From Chloroflexota bacterium (lineage in GTDB: Bacteria; Chloroflexota; Anaerolineae; Anaerolineales; UBA4823): a stretch of DNA of 64,000 nt. The position numbers and the translations under genes were made by a program. Positions within the stretch are counted from its first letter, which is position 1, and the number at the start of each line of letters is the position of its first letter. This document shows positions 35,580-44,378 of this stretch, one piece after another. The stretch covers positions 62,001-126,000 of the forward strand of contig JAJUJL010000013.1 in NCBI GenBank assembly GCA_029265355.1, read 5' to 3'. The notes under the pieces were generated by a model. The model saw only the letters and a program-made list of their open reading frames with translations, did not search any database and had not been told where the DNA came from.

Positions 35580-35661
35580 GTTAGTACCTCCAAAAAATAT
35601 TGTGTTGAACTTACCCATTTGGGTGAAGTACCCATCCGAAGTGGGTAGCTCCGGAAATAAA

Positions 35662-35677
35662 CGTTCGATATCGAACG
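35662..35677. promoter_or_regulatory. palindromic operator upstream of yceI-like gene
   Basis: A perfect 16-bp palindrome CGTTCGATATCGAACG. Its core TTCGATATCGAA also occurs upstream of marR (36167-36178). Confidence 0.72.
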
Positions 35678-35693
35678 ATATTCTTAAAAAAAT

Positions 35694-36146
35694 TTATTCT
35701 TGGCTGCTTTTGCCCAGTTTGCGACATAAATCGCCAAGAAGCTGCTGTTCGGTTGGTTCGAGTACGGAAAGCTCAGCGACAATCGCCTCGACGTGCTTCG
35801 GAAAGATCGAACTGATCAGGTCTCTCCCTGCATTGGTCAGGGAAATCTGAAACTTGCGGCGATCATCAGGGTTGATCTCTCGCTTAACCAGGTGGAGTTT
35901 TTCCAAATTGTCGATCACCAGGGTGATATTGGCATTGCTCTTCAAAAGCTTACTCCCCAATTCTCGCTGGCACATGGGGCCCAGGTGAAGCAGTGCTTCC
36001 AAGACGCTGAATTGGGAGACGCTTAAGCCGGGGTGTGTGTTGCGAGCAGCCAGGCGAGCATTGAGCGAATCGCATGCCCGGTTCAGCTTGATGAAGGTAT
36101 TCAGAGCAAGCGTTTGTTGAGCGGTTCCTGTGTAATGTGTTGGCAT
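35694..36146 (-). CDS. MarR-family transcriptional regulator
   Basis: 150 residues, normal MarR length. The winged helix-turn-helix is at SVSQFSVLEALLHLGPMCQRELGSKLLKSNANITLVIDNLEKLHLVKRE, and the wing motif is NPDDRRKFQISLT. The gene lies 114 bp upstream of the YceI gene in the same direction. A 12-bp palindrome occurs before each gene, so it most likely represses itself and the YceI gene until a ligand binds. Confidence 0.92.
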   Translation of the reverse strand: MPTHYTGTAQQTLALNTFIKLNRACDSLNARLAARNTHPGLSVSQFSVLEALLHLGPMCQRELGSKLLKSNANITLVIDNLEKLHLVKREINPDDRRKFQISLTNAGRDLISSIFPKHVEAIVAELSVLEPTEQQLLGDLCRKLGKSSQE

Positions 36147-36166
36147 GATCGTTCTTCATCTAATAG

Positions 36167-36178
36167 TTCGATATCGAA
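36167..36178. promoter_or_regulatory. palindromic operator upstream of marR
   Basis: TTCGATATCGAA, 21 bp before the marR start. Identical to the core of the palindrome upstream of the YceI gene. Confidence 0.72.
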
Positions 36179-36248
36179 ATAATACTATACGACACCGGGT
36201 TTGTCAAGGGTAAACGAGGAAAATATCACCATTTTTGTGCACTTTTGC

Positions 36249-36277
36249 TTGCCGCGGGAGTTGTTGTGATCTACAAT
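36249..36277 (+). promoter_or_regulatory. promoter for a leaderless transcript
   Basis: TTGCCG (36249-36254), 17 bp, TACAAT (36272-36277). The start point expected 6-7 bases later coincides with the ATG at 36284, and no Shine-Dalgarno sequence is present. Confidence 0.55.
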
Positions 36278-36283
36278 TGAAAT

Positions 36284-38350
36284 ATGGGTCCACAACAGAA
36301 GTATCATTTTGCCTGGCAAAATCCATTCTTGCGCGCTACGATCTATCCTTTCCGAAATGAGAAGTTGCGCGATTTTTTGGCGACCTACTACGAAGTAGAC
36401 CTTTGGCGACAGTACCGGTCGCAATCTCCGGATGCCGAAAAAGTGGCCCAGGTTCGGCAAGCGTATGCACAGATCAACGACTTGCTTGCAGAAGCCAAGT
36501 TGGAATTGCAACACGCCCAGGCGGCCATGAAAGTTTTAGAAGCGCAGCACCGAAAACTCCTTACCAGTGAGCCTGTGCGATTGCTTCAGCGCCAGAAGGA
36601 TCTGCTTTTGCAAAAGCGCAAAGACCTCGAGGCGCGCATGCTGCCTTTCGAGCGCCAGGTGGACTGGTACCAGCGTTTTGCTCCAGAACATCCCTACCTG
36701 CAGAAGTGGGAATATGAATTATCGAAGCTGGCAACGCCGATGCAAGAGATCCTGGATGCTTTGAACCTGGTCGAGCAGCAATTGGAGGCTCAGCTTGCGG
36801 ATTACCGCGCTGTGCAGCGCAGCCTGGAGAGCACAGTGACGCGCGCCCTGGAGACTATCGCCCGCGAAACGATCCGCCTGCAGCAACTGCCGCCATTGGG
36901 TCCTTCTGGAGAAGTAACCAACCGTGTTTGGGTGCAATGGGAAGTGGCGCGATACCGCCGTGAACTGGAAGCATTGGAGCACGACGCATTGGTCCAAAGG
37001 GTGGTCGATTTTTTTGATGCCCAAAAAGATCGTTTTCCGACCTGGCTCAAGTACATGGTGCTGCATTTTTCGGGAATGCGCTATCGCAGTGCGCATGGCT
37101 CCTGGGCGGATGCGAAAGATTTGCTGGAAATGCTGGCGATCGAGCGGCTGCGCCAGGAGAATCAATCCGCTAGCGAGGCGCAAATCGCCATCGCCTGTAT
37201 GCAAGCCCTGGAGCAGCTCGAGAAGGAAAAGGCTGTCACCACTGACCGTGAGCAGATTGCATGGATCGATCACCAGATGATGGGGTTGATGTCGCCCAAC
37301 AGGCGGGCGGCGCTGTTGAGGTTCGAAAGCAACCGAGAAATTGCCAAAATCCAGGCCCTCTCTCAGGAAGCCGCGCTCGAAGCGATCAAAGAGATTCACG
37401 CTCACACGCCATTTCCGGATTGGGTGTGGGCTGAAATCGTCAGCCGGACTGAATTGAGATTGGAAGTGCAAGAGACAGCGTGGGAGGATCTCAATGACGA
37501 GCAACGCCAGGCCAAATGGCTGAAGGAAAATTCTCGCTGGCGGGCGATCATGAACGCCTGGCAAAACAAGGATATCACCGGATGGAGAAAACAACATTGG
37601 CTCACATTGTCGCTGATTGTCACCCGCGCAGTTTGCAATGAGATTGCTGAACATATTCAGCACTTGCGCGGTGTCAAGCCAGCAGCCGGGTTGACGGCCA
37701 AGCCCACCTGGTATATGAATATGATGAGGAAAATGCCTGGCCAGGCCTACCTGCGGCGCCCGATGTCTGCCGAGGATTTTTTGCCAGGAGCCAGCATACT
37801 CTTCTTAGGATGGACCAGCCAGCGACCCAATCCCTGGCAGATTGCATTGCGCTTGCCGGGAATCGAGCTGTTGCCCGAGGCGATGCGGCCGGTGAAATCA
37901 GTGCGCAAGTCTATCGCCATGCGCAAGAGCAGCAGCGGCGCAGCGACTGATGAGTGGACTTACCGGGAGAGTGGCAATGAATTTGTGCGCACGATGCGCC
38001 CTTACGTGCGAACTATGGCACCGCTGCCGGAAAGCAAAGTGAAGCAATTGAAAAAAAAGGGCAAGTCTGACCAGGAGATCCGCGCATTGGGCAGAGAGAA
38101 GTTGGTGAGAGGCGACACAATCACCGAATGGCTGCGCTGGACGCATGAAGCGACCGTCATCGAAGTGGTCGAGCTGTCCAGCGGCGCCTATGTGCTAACC
38201 TTCGAAACTGGCAAAATTGGACTCAACCTGCGTCCACTTGCAAGGCTGATAAATGCATGGGATGTATGGGTGGGGTATGTACCCGCCTCTCCCATACCCA
38301 AGGAAAAGCTGGCGGGGATGCTTAGCAGGAAAAAAATCCTGCTAAGCTGA
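36284..38350 (+). CDS. unrecognised 688-residue coiled-coil protein
   Basis: No family recognised. The first ~60 residues (YHFAWQNPFLRATIYPFR) are followed by a long coiled coil (about 65-230), a helical middle section with many Trp, Glu and Arg residues, and a C-terminal region of mixed beta strands (VIEVVELSSGAYVLTFETGK). No signal peptide or membrane helix, so cytosolic. The start ATG coincides with the expected transcription start. Neighbours, marR and ruvC, give no functional hint. Confidence 0.75.
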   Translation: MGPQQKYHFAWQNPFLRATIYPFRNEKLRDFLATYYEVDLWRQYRSQSPDAEKVAQVRQAYAQINDLLAEAKLELQHAQAAMKVLEAQHRKLLTSEPVRLLQRQKDLLLQKRKDLEARMLPFERQVDWYQRFAPEHPYLQKWEYELSKLATPMQEILDALNLVEQQLEAQLADYRAVQRSLESTVTRALETIARETIRLQQLPPLGPSGEVTNRVWVQWEVARYRRELEALEHDALVQRVVDFFDAQKDRFPTWLKYMVLHFSGMRYRSAHGSWADAKDLLEMLAIERLRQENQSASEAQIAIACMQALEQLEKEKAVTTDREQIAWIDHQMMGLMSPNRRAALLRFESNREIAKIQALSQEAALEAIKEIHAHTPFPDWVWAEIVSRTELRLEVQETAWEDLNDEQRQAKWLKENSRWRAIMNAWQNKDITGWRKQHWLTLSLIVTRAVCNEIAEHIQHLRGVKPAAGLTAKPTWYMNMMRKMPGQAYLRRPMSAEDFLPGASILFLGWTSQRPNPWQIALRLPGIELLPEAMRPVKSVRKSIAMRKSSSGAATDEWTYRESGNEFVRTMRPYVRTMAPLPESKVKQLKKKGKSDQEIRALGREKLVRGDTITEWLRWTHEATVIEVVELSSGAYVLTFETGKIGLNLRPLARLINAWDVWVGYVPASPIPKEKLAGMLSRKKILLS

Positions 38351-38367
38351 GCTGGAATAAGGCTACC

Positions 38368-38868
38368 TCAGCGGGTATTCGACTGGGCGCGCAAGTAACC
38401 GGTTGAATGCGCGTAGCAAATGGCGACTGCCAGCGCATCTGCCGCATCGTCGGGACGAGGGATCTCCTCCAGGTTCAAGAGAGTGCGCACCATGTATTGC
38501 ACTTGCTGTTTATCGGCGTTGCCGTATCCAGCCACGGCTTGTTTGATCTCGAGTGGGGTATACTCTGCAACACTGATCCCGGCTTGAGCGAGACATAACA
38601 GCACCACGCCGCGCCCATGTCCAACGCTCATCGCAGTGCGGACATTTTTTTGAAAAAAAAGCTTCTCCACTGCCGCCTTGTCGGGCTTGTGGAGAAGCAA
38701 GATCTGGGAAAGCTCATTGTAGAGTGTCAGCAAACGCTCCGCTAACTCAAGGCCTGCGGGCGTGCTGATTACGCCGTAGGCGACAGCCTGAAGCGAACCA
38801 TCTTCATTTTCTCGTACCAACCCGTAGCCGGTGGTGGCAGTACCCGGGTCGACGCCGATCACGACCAT
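38368..38868 (-). CDS. ruvC: Holliday junction resolvase RuvC
   Basis: 166 residues. The catalytic acidic residues are seen in VIGVDPGT (Asp7), AAVEKLFFQ and the C-terminal RPDDAADALAVAICYAH. It cuts four-way DNA junctions with RuvAB. It starts 2 bp after yebC, a common arrangement. Confidence 0.96.
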   Translation of the reverse strand: MVVIGVDPGTATTGYGLVRENEDGSLQAVAYGVISTPAGLELAERLLTLYNELSQILLLHKPDKAAVEKLFFQKNVRTAMSVGHGRGVVLLCLAQAGISVAEYTPLEIKQAVAGYGNADKQQVQYMVRTLLNLEEIPRPDDAADALAVAICYAHSTGYLRAQSNTR

Positions 38869-38870
38869 GA

Positions 38871-39626
38871 TCAGGCTTCTTCGAGTTGGGCGAGAACCTC
38901 GTCGCTAATACTGAGCGTCGAATAGACGCTCTGCACGTCATCCAATTCTTCGAGAGATTCGATCAGGCGCAACACCTGGATTGCTTGATCGGTGCTCAGC
39001 TCGGTTTCGTTGTTGGCCACGAAACGCAGCTCGGCTTCTTCTGGCGCGACTGAAGCGGCTTTGAGAGCGTCCCAGATTTCTTTGAAGGATTCGACTGGGC
39101 CATATATTTCGCACGTGCCATCGTCAAAGGTCACATCGTCTGCACCCGCTTCGACAGCCAGCTCGAAAATTTTATCTTCGCTATGAGACCCGATTGGGAA
39201 GGCAAAGTAGGCCACCCGCTTGAACTGCCAGGCAACAGAGCCCGCTTCGGACATTGTTCCACCCGAACGGCTGAGTAGATGACGGATCTCCGAAATGGTG
39301 CGGTTTTTATTATCCGTCACGCAGGAAATGAGCATAGCGATGCCATGCGGCCCATAACCCTCGTAAGTGATCTCAACCAGCTCGCTGCCATCCTTCGATT
39401 CACCGGTGCCGCGCTTGATCGCACGCTCGATGTTGTCTTTTGGCATATTGTTGGCACGGGCTTTTTCAACCGCGTACGCCAGCCGCATATTGCTTTCCGG
39501 ATCGCCGCCGCCCTCACGAGCAGCGATGACAATTTCTCTCGCCAGGCGGGTGAATAGCTGGCCGCGCTTCGCGTCTGCAGCGCCCTTCTTGCGCCGAATG
39601 GTTGCCCAGTGTGAATGTCCGGACAT
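38871..39626 (-). CDS. yebC: YebC/PmpR family protein
   Basis: 251 residues. The typical start SGHSHWATIRRKKGAADAKR and the middle GYGPHGIAMLISCVTDNKNRT identify the family. It is described as a transcription regulator and more recently as a translation factor for proline-rich motifs. The latter would fit the Pro-rich envelope proteins here. Directly precedes ruvC. Confidence 0.95.
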   Translation of the reverse strand: MSGHSHWATIRRKKGAADAKRGQLFTRLAREIVIAAREGGGDPESNMRLAYAVEKARANNMPKDNIERAIKRGTGESKDGSELVEITYEGYGPHGIAMLISCVTDNKNRTISEIRHLLSRSGGTMSEAGSVAWQFKRVAYFAFPIGSHSEDKIFELAVEAGADDVTFDDGTCEIYGPVESFKEIWDALKAASVAPEEAELRFVANNETELSTDQAIQVLRLIESLEELDDVQSVYSTLSISDEVLAQLEEA

Positions 39627-39716
39627 ACGAACCTCTCTATGGGTATTGACAATAATGCTTACCAGATCGATTTGCCGGTAAGTGGTAACAATTATACCAT
39701 GCAGCCTGGTAAGCGA

Positions 39717-40805
39717 TCAGGCGTGCTCCTCGCCGCGAATGTAGGCTTCCACCATTTCTTTTGCGATGCTATCGCGAAATTGTTTTGGAGGCGTCTTCAT
39801 GAAGTATGAGGACGGGCCGATGATCGGGCCGCTCAGGCCGCGATCCAAAGCCAGCTTGGCACAGCGGATCGCATCGATCATCACGCCGGCTGAGTTCGGC
39901 GAATCCCATACTTCCAGCTTGGCTTCCAGGTTTAAGGGCACATCGCCAAATGTGCGTCCTTCCATGCGGATGTAACACCACTTGCGATCGGTCAACCAGG
40001 GCACATAATCGCTCGGCCCGACGTGCACATCCTCTTCGGGCAAGCTGTAGGGGAGCATACTGGTCACTGCACCGGTTTTCGAGATTTTTTTGGATTCTAA
40101 TCGCTCGCGCTCGAGCATGTTGAGAAAATCTGTGTTCCCACCAAAGTTGAGCTGGTAAGTGTGTTCAAGTTTGACGCCACGATCCACGAACAGGGTGGTG
40201 AGCACACGGTGCACGATGGTTGCGCCAACCTGGCTCTTGACGTCATCGCCGATCAGGGGCAGATTTCGCTCGCGGAAACGGCGCGCCCAATAATCCTGGC
40301 TGGCGATGAAAACTGGAATGCCGTTGACGAAGGCGCAACCAGCATCGAGGATCTGTTCGACATACCATTTGGTTGCCATCTCGGAGCCAACGGGCAAGAA
40401 GTTCACCACGACATCGGTTTTGGTTTCTTTCAGTATCCCAACAATATCAGCTGTTGGCCCTGGCGCTTTTTTAACAACTTGCTGCAGGTATTTTCCCAAT
40501 CCGTCATGGGTCATGCCGCGCGAGACCGGTACGTCCAGATACGGCACATCCACGAATTTGTAGGTATTGTTTGGATAGGCATAGATCGCTTCGGATAAAT
40601 CTTTGCCAACTTTGGTATCAACCACATCAAATGCAGCGGTGAATTCGATATCTCGTATATGGTATCCGCCCAGATTCACGTGCATGATGCCTGGAATTTG
40701 GTCGTCGTCATGCGCATTTCGGTAGTAGTGGACGCCTTGTACCAGGGACGAGGCGCAGTTCCCGATGCCGATGATGGCGACGCGCACTTTGCTGCTATTG
40801 CTCAT
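39717..40805 (-). CDS. ino1: inositol-3-phosphate synthase
   Basis: 362 residues from the ATG at 40805 with AAGGAG upstream; a longer frame to 40898 adds unlikely residues. [22 protein letters not shown] is the NAD site, and [28 protein letters not shown] and [10 protein letters not shown] are diagnostic of the actinobacterial/archaeal-type enzyme. It makes myo-inositol 3-phosphate from glucose 6-phosphate, used for inositol lipids or solutes. Confidence 0.95.
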   Translation of the reverse strand: MSNSSKVRVAIIGIGNCASSLVQGVHYYRNAHDDDQIPGIMHVNLGGYHIRDIEFTAAFDVVDTKVGKDLSEAIYAYPNNTYKFVDVPYLDVPVSRGMTHDGLGKYLQQVVKKAPGPTADIVGILKETKTDVVVNFLPVGSEMATKWYVEQILDAGCAFVNGIPVFIASQDYWARRFRERNLPLIGDDVKSQVGATIVHRVLTTLFVDRGVKLEHTYQLNFGGNTDFLNMLERERLESKKISKTGAVTSMLPYSLPEEDVHVGPSDYVPWLTDRKWCYIRMEGRTFGDVPLNLEAKLEVWDSPNSAGVMIDAIRCAKLALDRGLSGPIIGPSSYFMKTPPKQFRDSIAKEMVEAYIRGEEHA

Positions 40806-40917
40806 TTGTCGCTCCTTTTCACAATGTCTGGATTTCAAACGAATTGTATCATTGTGTTGAACGATTGCGAACAGAAGCCATGCTATAATCCTGATCAATC
40901 CTGGTGATGGTCATGCG

Positions 40918-42198
40918 ATGATGGGAGAAAACCCCACTTCTTTGTCGAATGCGAAGCTGAATACTCTGCTGTGGCTGGGCAGGAAGCTGAACGCTGCCAT
41001 CGAGATGGAGCCATTCCTGCAGATTGTGGTCGAAAGTATCTGTCAGCTAACCAGCAGCGAAACCAGCTCTCTATTTTTATTTGAAGCTGAAACCAGTATG
41101 CTCAAGTTTGTTGCTGCGCCGCGTACCTCGAGCATCAAACTGAAGCGTTTGCGGGTGCCCCTCGAACACAGCGTGGCAGGTGAAGCGTATACGACCGGTA
41201 AACCGGTCATCATCAACCATGCACATGAGGATGCCCGGATTTATCGCAGTGTAGATCAGGAATTATCCTTTACCACCCGCTCAATTCTGGCTGTACCCAT
41301 CACCTACCGACATGAGGCGTTGGGTGTGTTGGAGGCGGTCAATAAGCTGGGCGGCGCGCAATACGATGATGCTGACCTAATGGTGATGGAGACGTTAGCC
41401 TCGTATGCAGGCACTTACCTGTTCAATGCGATCTTGTTAGAAGAGGCATTGCAGGCATCACAAGCCCTGGAAGAGATGGAGAAGAAGAAGAACGATTTCC
41501 TGGCCATCGCTTCCCATGAGTTGCGCACGCCCCTAGGTCTGATTGTGGGTCACGCAAGCTTCCTGCGCGATCTGGCGCAATTCGATGAGCAGACCCAATC
41601 TCAGCTTGATACGATCCTGCGCAGCGCGATGCGCATGCGGGAACTGATCGAAGCTATGTCAAATACCCACTTGGGAAGCACCTCGCAGAAACGGCTGAAA
41701 CGAAAATCATTCTCGATCAACCAGATGATCGAAGAAGTGGTTGCCTCGTTCTCGGCGCAGGCCACGCAGCAGAAAATCCAGGTGCGAGTGGACTTACCAG
41801 CGGAGAATCTGCACCTGCAAGGCGACAATGAGAAACTCGCCATTGCTTTTGGAAATTTGTTAAAGAATTCTCTGACTTATACAGAGCCGGGTGGGCACGT
41901 GCTGGTCAAAGTTGAGAAGCTGCCTGGATTTGCCAAGGTTTCCGTGATCGATGATGGCATCGGTATACCGGCTGCTGACCTGCCGCACATTTTCGATAAG
42001 TTCTACCAGGTCGAATCCCATCTCAACCGGCGACACGGCGGGATTGGCTTGGGCCTATCGGTTGCGAAGGTGATGGTGGAGATGCATGGGGGACAAATCT
42101 GGGCGGAGAGCATCGAGGGAAAAGGGAGCAATTTCTCTTTTCTGATTCCGGTTGACCTTGACCAGGGTGGGAAATCAACGAGTATTTTTGCGGCATAA
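40918..42198 (+). CDS. GAF-domain sensor histidine kinase
   Basis: 426 residues, no membrane segment. A GAF domain (about 25-170) with SSLFLFEAETSM and AVPITYRHEALGVLEAVNK leads by a short coiled coil to HisKA (DFLAIASHELRTPLGLIVGH; the phospho-His is in SHELRTP) and to HATPase with N (GNLLKNSLTYT), G1 (DDGIGI) and G2 (GGIGLGLSV) boxes. No receiver gene adjoins it. A TATAAT box lies at 40884-40889. It is the last host gene before the phage. Confidence 0.93.
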   Translation: MMGENPTSLSNAKLNTLLWLGRKLNAAIEMEPFLQIVVESICQLTSSETSSLFLFEAETSMLKFVAAPRTSSIKLKRLRVPLEHSVAGEAYTTGKPVIINHAHEDARIYRSVDQELSFTTRSILAVPITYRHEALGVLEAVNKLGGAQYDDADLMVMETLASYAGTYLFNAILLEEALQASQALEEMEKKKNDFLAIASHELRTPLGLIVGHASFLRDLAQFDEQTQSQLDTILRSAMRMRELIEAMSNTHLGSTSQKRLKRKSFSINQMIEEVVASFSAQATQQKIQVRVDLPAENLHLQGDNEKLAIAFGNLLKNSLTYTEPGGHVLVKVEKLPGFAKVSVIDDGIGIPAADLPHIFDKFYQVESHLNRRHGGIGLGLSVAKVMVEMHGGQIWAESIEGKGSNFSFLIPVDLDQGGKSTSIFAA

Positions 42199-42203
42199 GC
42201 TAC

Positions 42204-42232
42204 TTGTCAAAGCGGGGTGGGTGGATTATAAT
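42204..42232 (+). promoter_or_regulatory. tRNA-Pro promoter
   Basis: TTGTCA (42204-42209), 17 bp, TATAAT (42227-42232), then 13 bp to the tRNA. Close to consensus. Confidence 0.75.
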
Positions 42233-42245
42233 CTCTGGGCTTCAA

Positions 42246-42320
42246 CGGGGCGTAGCTCAGTCCGGCTAGAGCGCACGGTTCGGGTCCGTGAGGCCCGCGG
42301 TTCAAATCCGCGCGCCCCGA
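42246..42320 (+). tRNA. tRNA-Pro, anticodon CGG
   Basis: Complete cloverleaf: acceptor CGGGGCG (42246-42252) with CGCCCCG (42313-42319), D arm GCTC/GAGC, anticodon stem CACGG/CCGTG with loop TTCGGGT (anticodon CGG), T arm CGCGG-TTCAAAT-CCGCG, discriminator A. CCA is not encoded. The integrase gene starts 175 bp downstream, so its 3' half is the likely attB/attL core. Confidence 0.96.
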
Positions 42321-42325
42321 CCTTC

Positions 42326-42362
42326 GCCCGCACGGCTAGAAAATCCTTCTAACCGTGCGGGC
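42326..42362 (+). repeat. 16-bp hairpin just after tRNA-Pro
   Basis: GCCCGCACGG-type left arm (42326-42341) pairs with 42347-42362; 15 Watson-Crick pairs and one G-T or A-C position, 5-base loop. No T tract on either side, so it is not a classic terminator. It sits six bases after the tRNA, inside the expected attachment region. Confidence 0.6.
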
Positions 42363-42436
42363 TCCGGCCCCAAAACACACCTACCCCACCCCACACGGCC
42401 TTCCGGTCACCCGGCGATAAAAAAAACCTGCTTCCC

Positions 42437-42468
42437 ATTATCAGAACAGGCTTTCTATTATCAGAACA
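42437..42468 (+). repeat. 12-bp direct repeats between tRNA and integrase
   Basis: ATTATCAGAACA occurs at 42437-42448 and 42457-42468, two helical turns apart, about 30-60 bp before int. The spacing and place fit arm-type integrase or excisionase binding sites. Confidence 0.5.
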
Positions 42469-42495
42469 CCACCTGGAAAACCGGAGACCGCACGG

Positions 42496-43425
42496 ATGAA
42501 AACCAACCTGACACTCGATCAAGCCATCGACGGCTACACCCTCTACGCCCAGGCCCGCGGCCTATCCCCACACACCATCGCCGACTACACCAACACATAT
42601 CGAAAATTTCGGTACTTCCTTCAAGGAAACCCCCTCCTATCCGAAATCACCCCTGAGCACGTCCAACGATTCCTAACGTCCCACCCCGGCCTCACCCAAA
42701 AAACCCTCCTCAACTACCACACCGGCCTCGCCGCCCTCTGGACCTGGGCCATCAAATACGGATACACCGCTGACCACCCCCTCCACCAGGTAGAACGCCC
42801 TCGCAAAGAAAAGCGCGCCATCATCCCCTACTCAGAGTCTGACCTGCGCGCCATGATCGCCGCTCTCGGCAAATCAAAAACCTACGCCCGTCCGGGCAAA
42901 CGCCCCTCCAGCCACAGCCTCCCTCACGCCGAGCGCAACCGCGCCATCCTGCTCATCCTGCTCGACACTGGCCTGCGCGCCTCCGAGCTTTGTAACGCTC
43001 GCATCCACCACCTCGACCTGCGCAATCGCCGCCTGCGCGTCTTCGGCAAAGGCGCCAAAGAACGCACTCTCCCCTACTCCCACAACACCGGCTCCGCCCT
43101 CTGGCGCTACCTTACCACCCGTCCGGATGATCCCGCCAACGCCCCTCTCATCACCACCGGCGAACACCAACCCCTCACCCGCGACCACCTCTACAACACC
43201 ATTACCTCCATCGCCCAGCGCGCCGGCGTCCACCATGCCGACGTTCACCGCTTTCGCCACACCTTCGCCATCAATTACCTCCGCAACGGCGGCGACGCCT
43301 ACACCCTCCAGATCCTGCTTGGTCATACCAGCATGGATATGGTCCGCACCTACATCCAAATCGCCCAATCTGACATCGAAGCCCGCCACCTCAAAGCCTC
43401 ACCCGTCGCCAACTGGAACCTATAA
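42496..43425 (+). CDS. int: tyrosine recombinase (phage integrase)
   Basis: 309 residues, XerC-like. An N-terminal SAM-like core-binding domain (YTLYAQARGLSPHTIADY) and a catalytic domain with R161 (TGLRASEL), H251-xx-R254-H255 (HRFRHTFA), H277 (LLGHTSM) and the nucleophile Y286 (MVRTYIQIA). All residues are intact. The gene is C-rich at third positions, unlike the host genes to its left. It converges on the SGNH gene with a 2-bp gap. Confidence 0.95.
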   Translation: MKTNLTLDQAIDGYTLYAQARGLSPHTIADYTNTYRKFRYFLQGNPLLSEITPEHVQRFLTSHPGLTQKTLLNYHTGLAALWTWAIKYGYTADHPLHQVERPRKEKRAIIPYSESDLRAMIAALGKSKTYARPGKRPSSHSLPHAERNRAILLILLDTGLRASELCNARIHHLDLRNRRLRVFGKGAKERTLPYSHNTGSALWRYLTTRPDDPANAPLITTGEHQPLTRDHLYNTITSIAQRAGVHHADVHRFRHTFAINYLRNGGDAYTLQILLGHTSMDMVRTYIQIAQSDIEARHLKASPVANWNL

Positions 43426-43427
43426 CG

Positions 43428-44378
43428 TTACAAACCCATCGCTGATTTGATATTTGTCAGGAACACAGCATGACCGGCAGTATTAGGATGTAATCCATCT
43501 GCCGCAAAGTTTGGAGCAGAATATGGGAGTATGTCAGTCCCAAGAATGTAAGTACAATAATCTCTGGATGATGCTGCGGAGTTTATCGCTGTCCGATACG
43601 CTCCCAACGTGTCACCAAATGAATTCGCAACCTCAGATGATCTTCCTATGGGCGACATGCAATAAATCGTCGCATTCCCCAATACAGCGTGAAGTTTATC
43701 TAGCAAGTCGGCATAAGCGACCCCAAAATTTGCAGCACTTTGAGTTTCTAGCCCATAGTCATTTGTTCCGATGGTTAACAACACACTTTCTGGAGCATAA
43801 CTGGCGACTCTGGCAGCGAATGCAGTACGCCCTGCCGCATCCGGACAGTCTGCAAATAACGTCCTCCATCCATAACTTTCGTGAATTACTGGAACCGTCA
43901 GCCTCAATTTTACGTTCCACGATTCGCTTGCTGGATTATCTGCATTTCCTCCGCATGAAATACTATCCCCGTAGATACAAATGCGATTAATCGGCGACTT
44001 TGGCGTAATGAGAGAAACATATCCATCTCCACCAATAAAACGAATAGCCATTGGAAATGTTCCTAGAATTGTCGCTGCAGGTTTTGTCTGCAAACCCGCA
44101 ACAATATCAACCACCTTAGATCCTGCCGGTAGCGCCACAGTGAAAGCAAGAGCTGAAAATTGCACCTGAGAATAATAAACATCGTTCACAAAAATATGCA
44201 AATAGGCATATTCAGGTATTGACGCGTAAATATTGCTCCACGCCTTCAACCACACCTGATCAGCAGTCGTACGAAAACGCCATCTGGCAAATGCCGAACA
44301 CTCCCGATAATTTGTTTTATCGGTCGTGTATCCATTATCTTGCATGGTGTTTGTTGAGCCGATTCCATAACTAATCAT
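43428..44378 (-). CDS. virion-type SGNH/GDSL hydrolase
   Basis: 316 residues. An N-terminal beta domain (about 1-125) precedes the esterase part with block I GDS139 (YGDSISCGG), block III GTND (204-207) and block V DGLHPN with D294 and H297, so the catalytic triad is complete. As the last gene of the tail module it is probably a receptor-processing deacetylase or esterase at the tail tip. It is A/T-richer than neighbouring phage genes, which suggests separate origin. Starts by overlapping the previous gene by 4 bases. Confidence 0.85.
   Translation of the reverse strand: MISYGIGSTNTMQDNGYTTDKTNYRECSAFARWRFRTTADQVWLKAWSNIYASIPEYAYLHIFVNDVYYSQVQFSALAFTVALPAGSKVVDIVAGLQTKPAATILGTFPMAIRFIGGDGYVSLITPKSPINRICIYGDSISCGGNADNPASESWNVKLRLTVPVIHESYGWRTLFADCPDAAGRTAFAARVASYAPESVLLTIGTNDYGLETQSAANFGVAYADLLDKLHAVLGNATIYCMSPIGRSSEVANSFGDTLGAYRTAINSAASSRDYCTYILGTDILPYSAPNFAADGLHPNTAGHAVFLTNIKSAMGL

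Noticed and set aside
42326-42362. Rho-independent terminator for tRNA-Pro
   Set aside because: The stem is strong but no T tract follows on either strand, so it is listed as a hairpin only.
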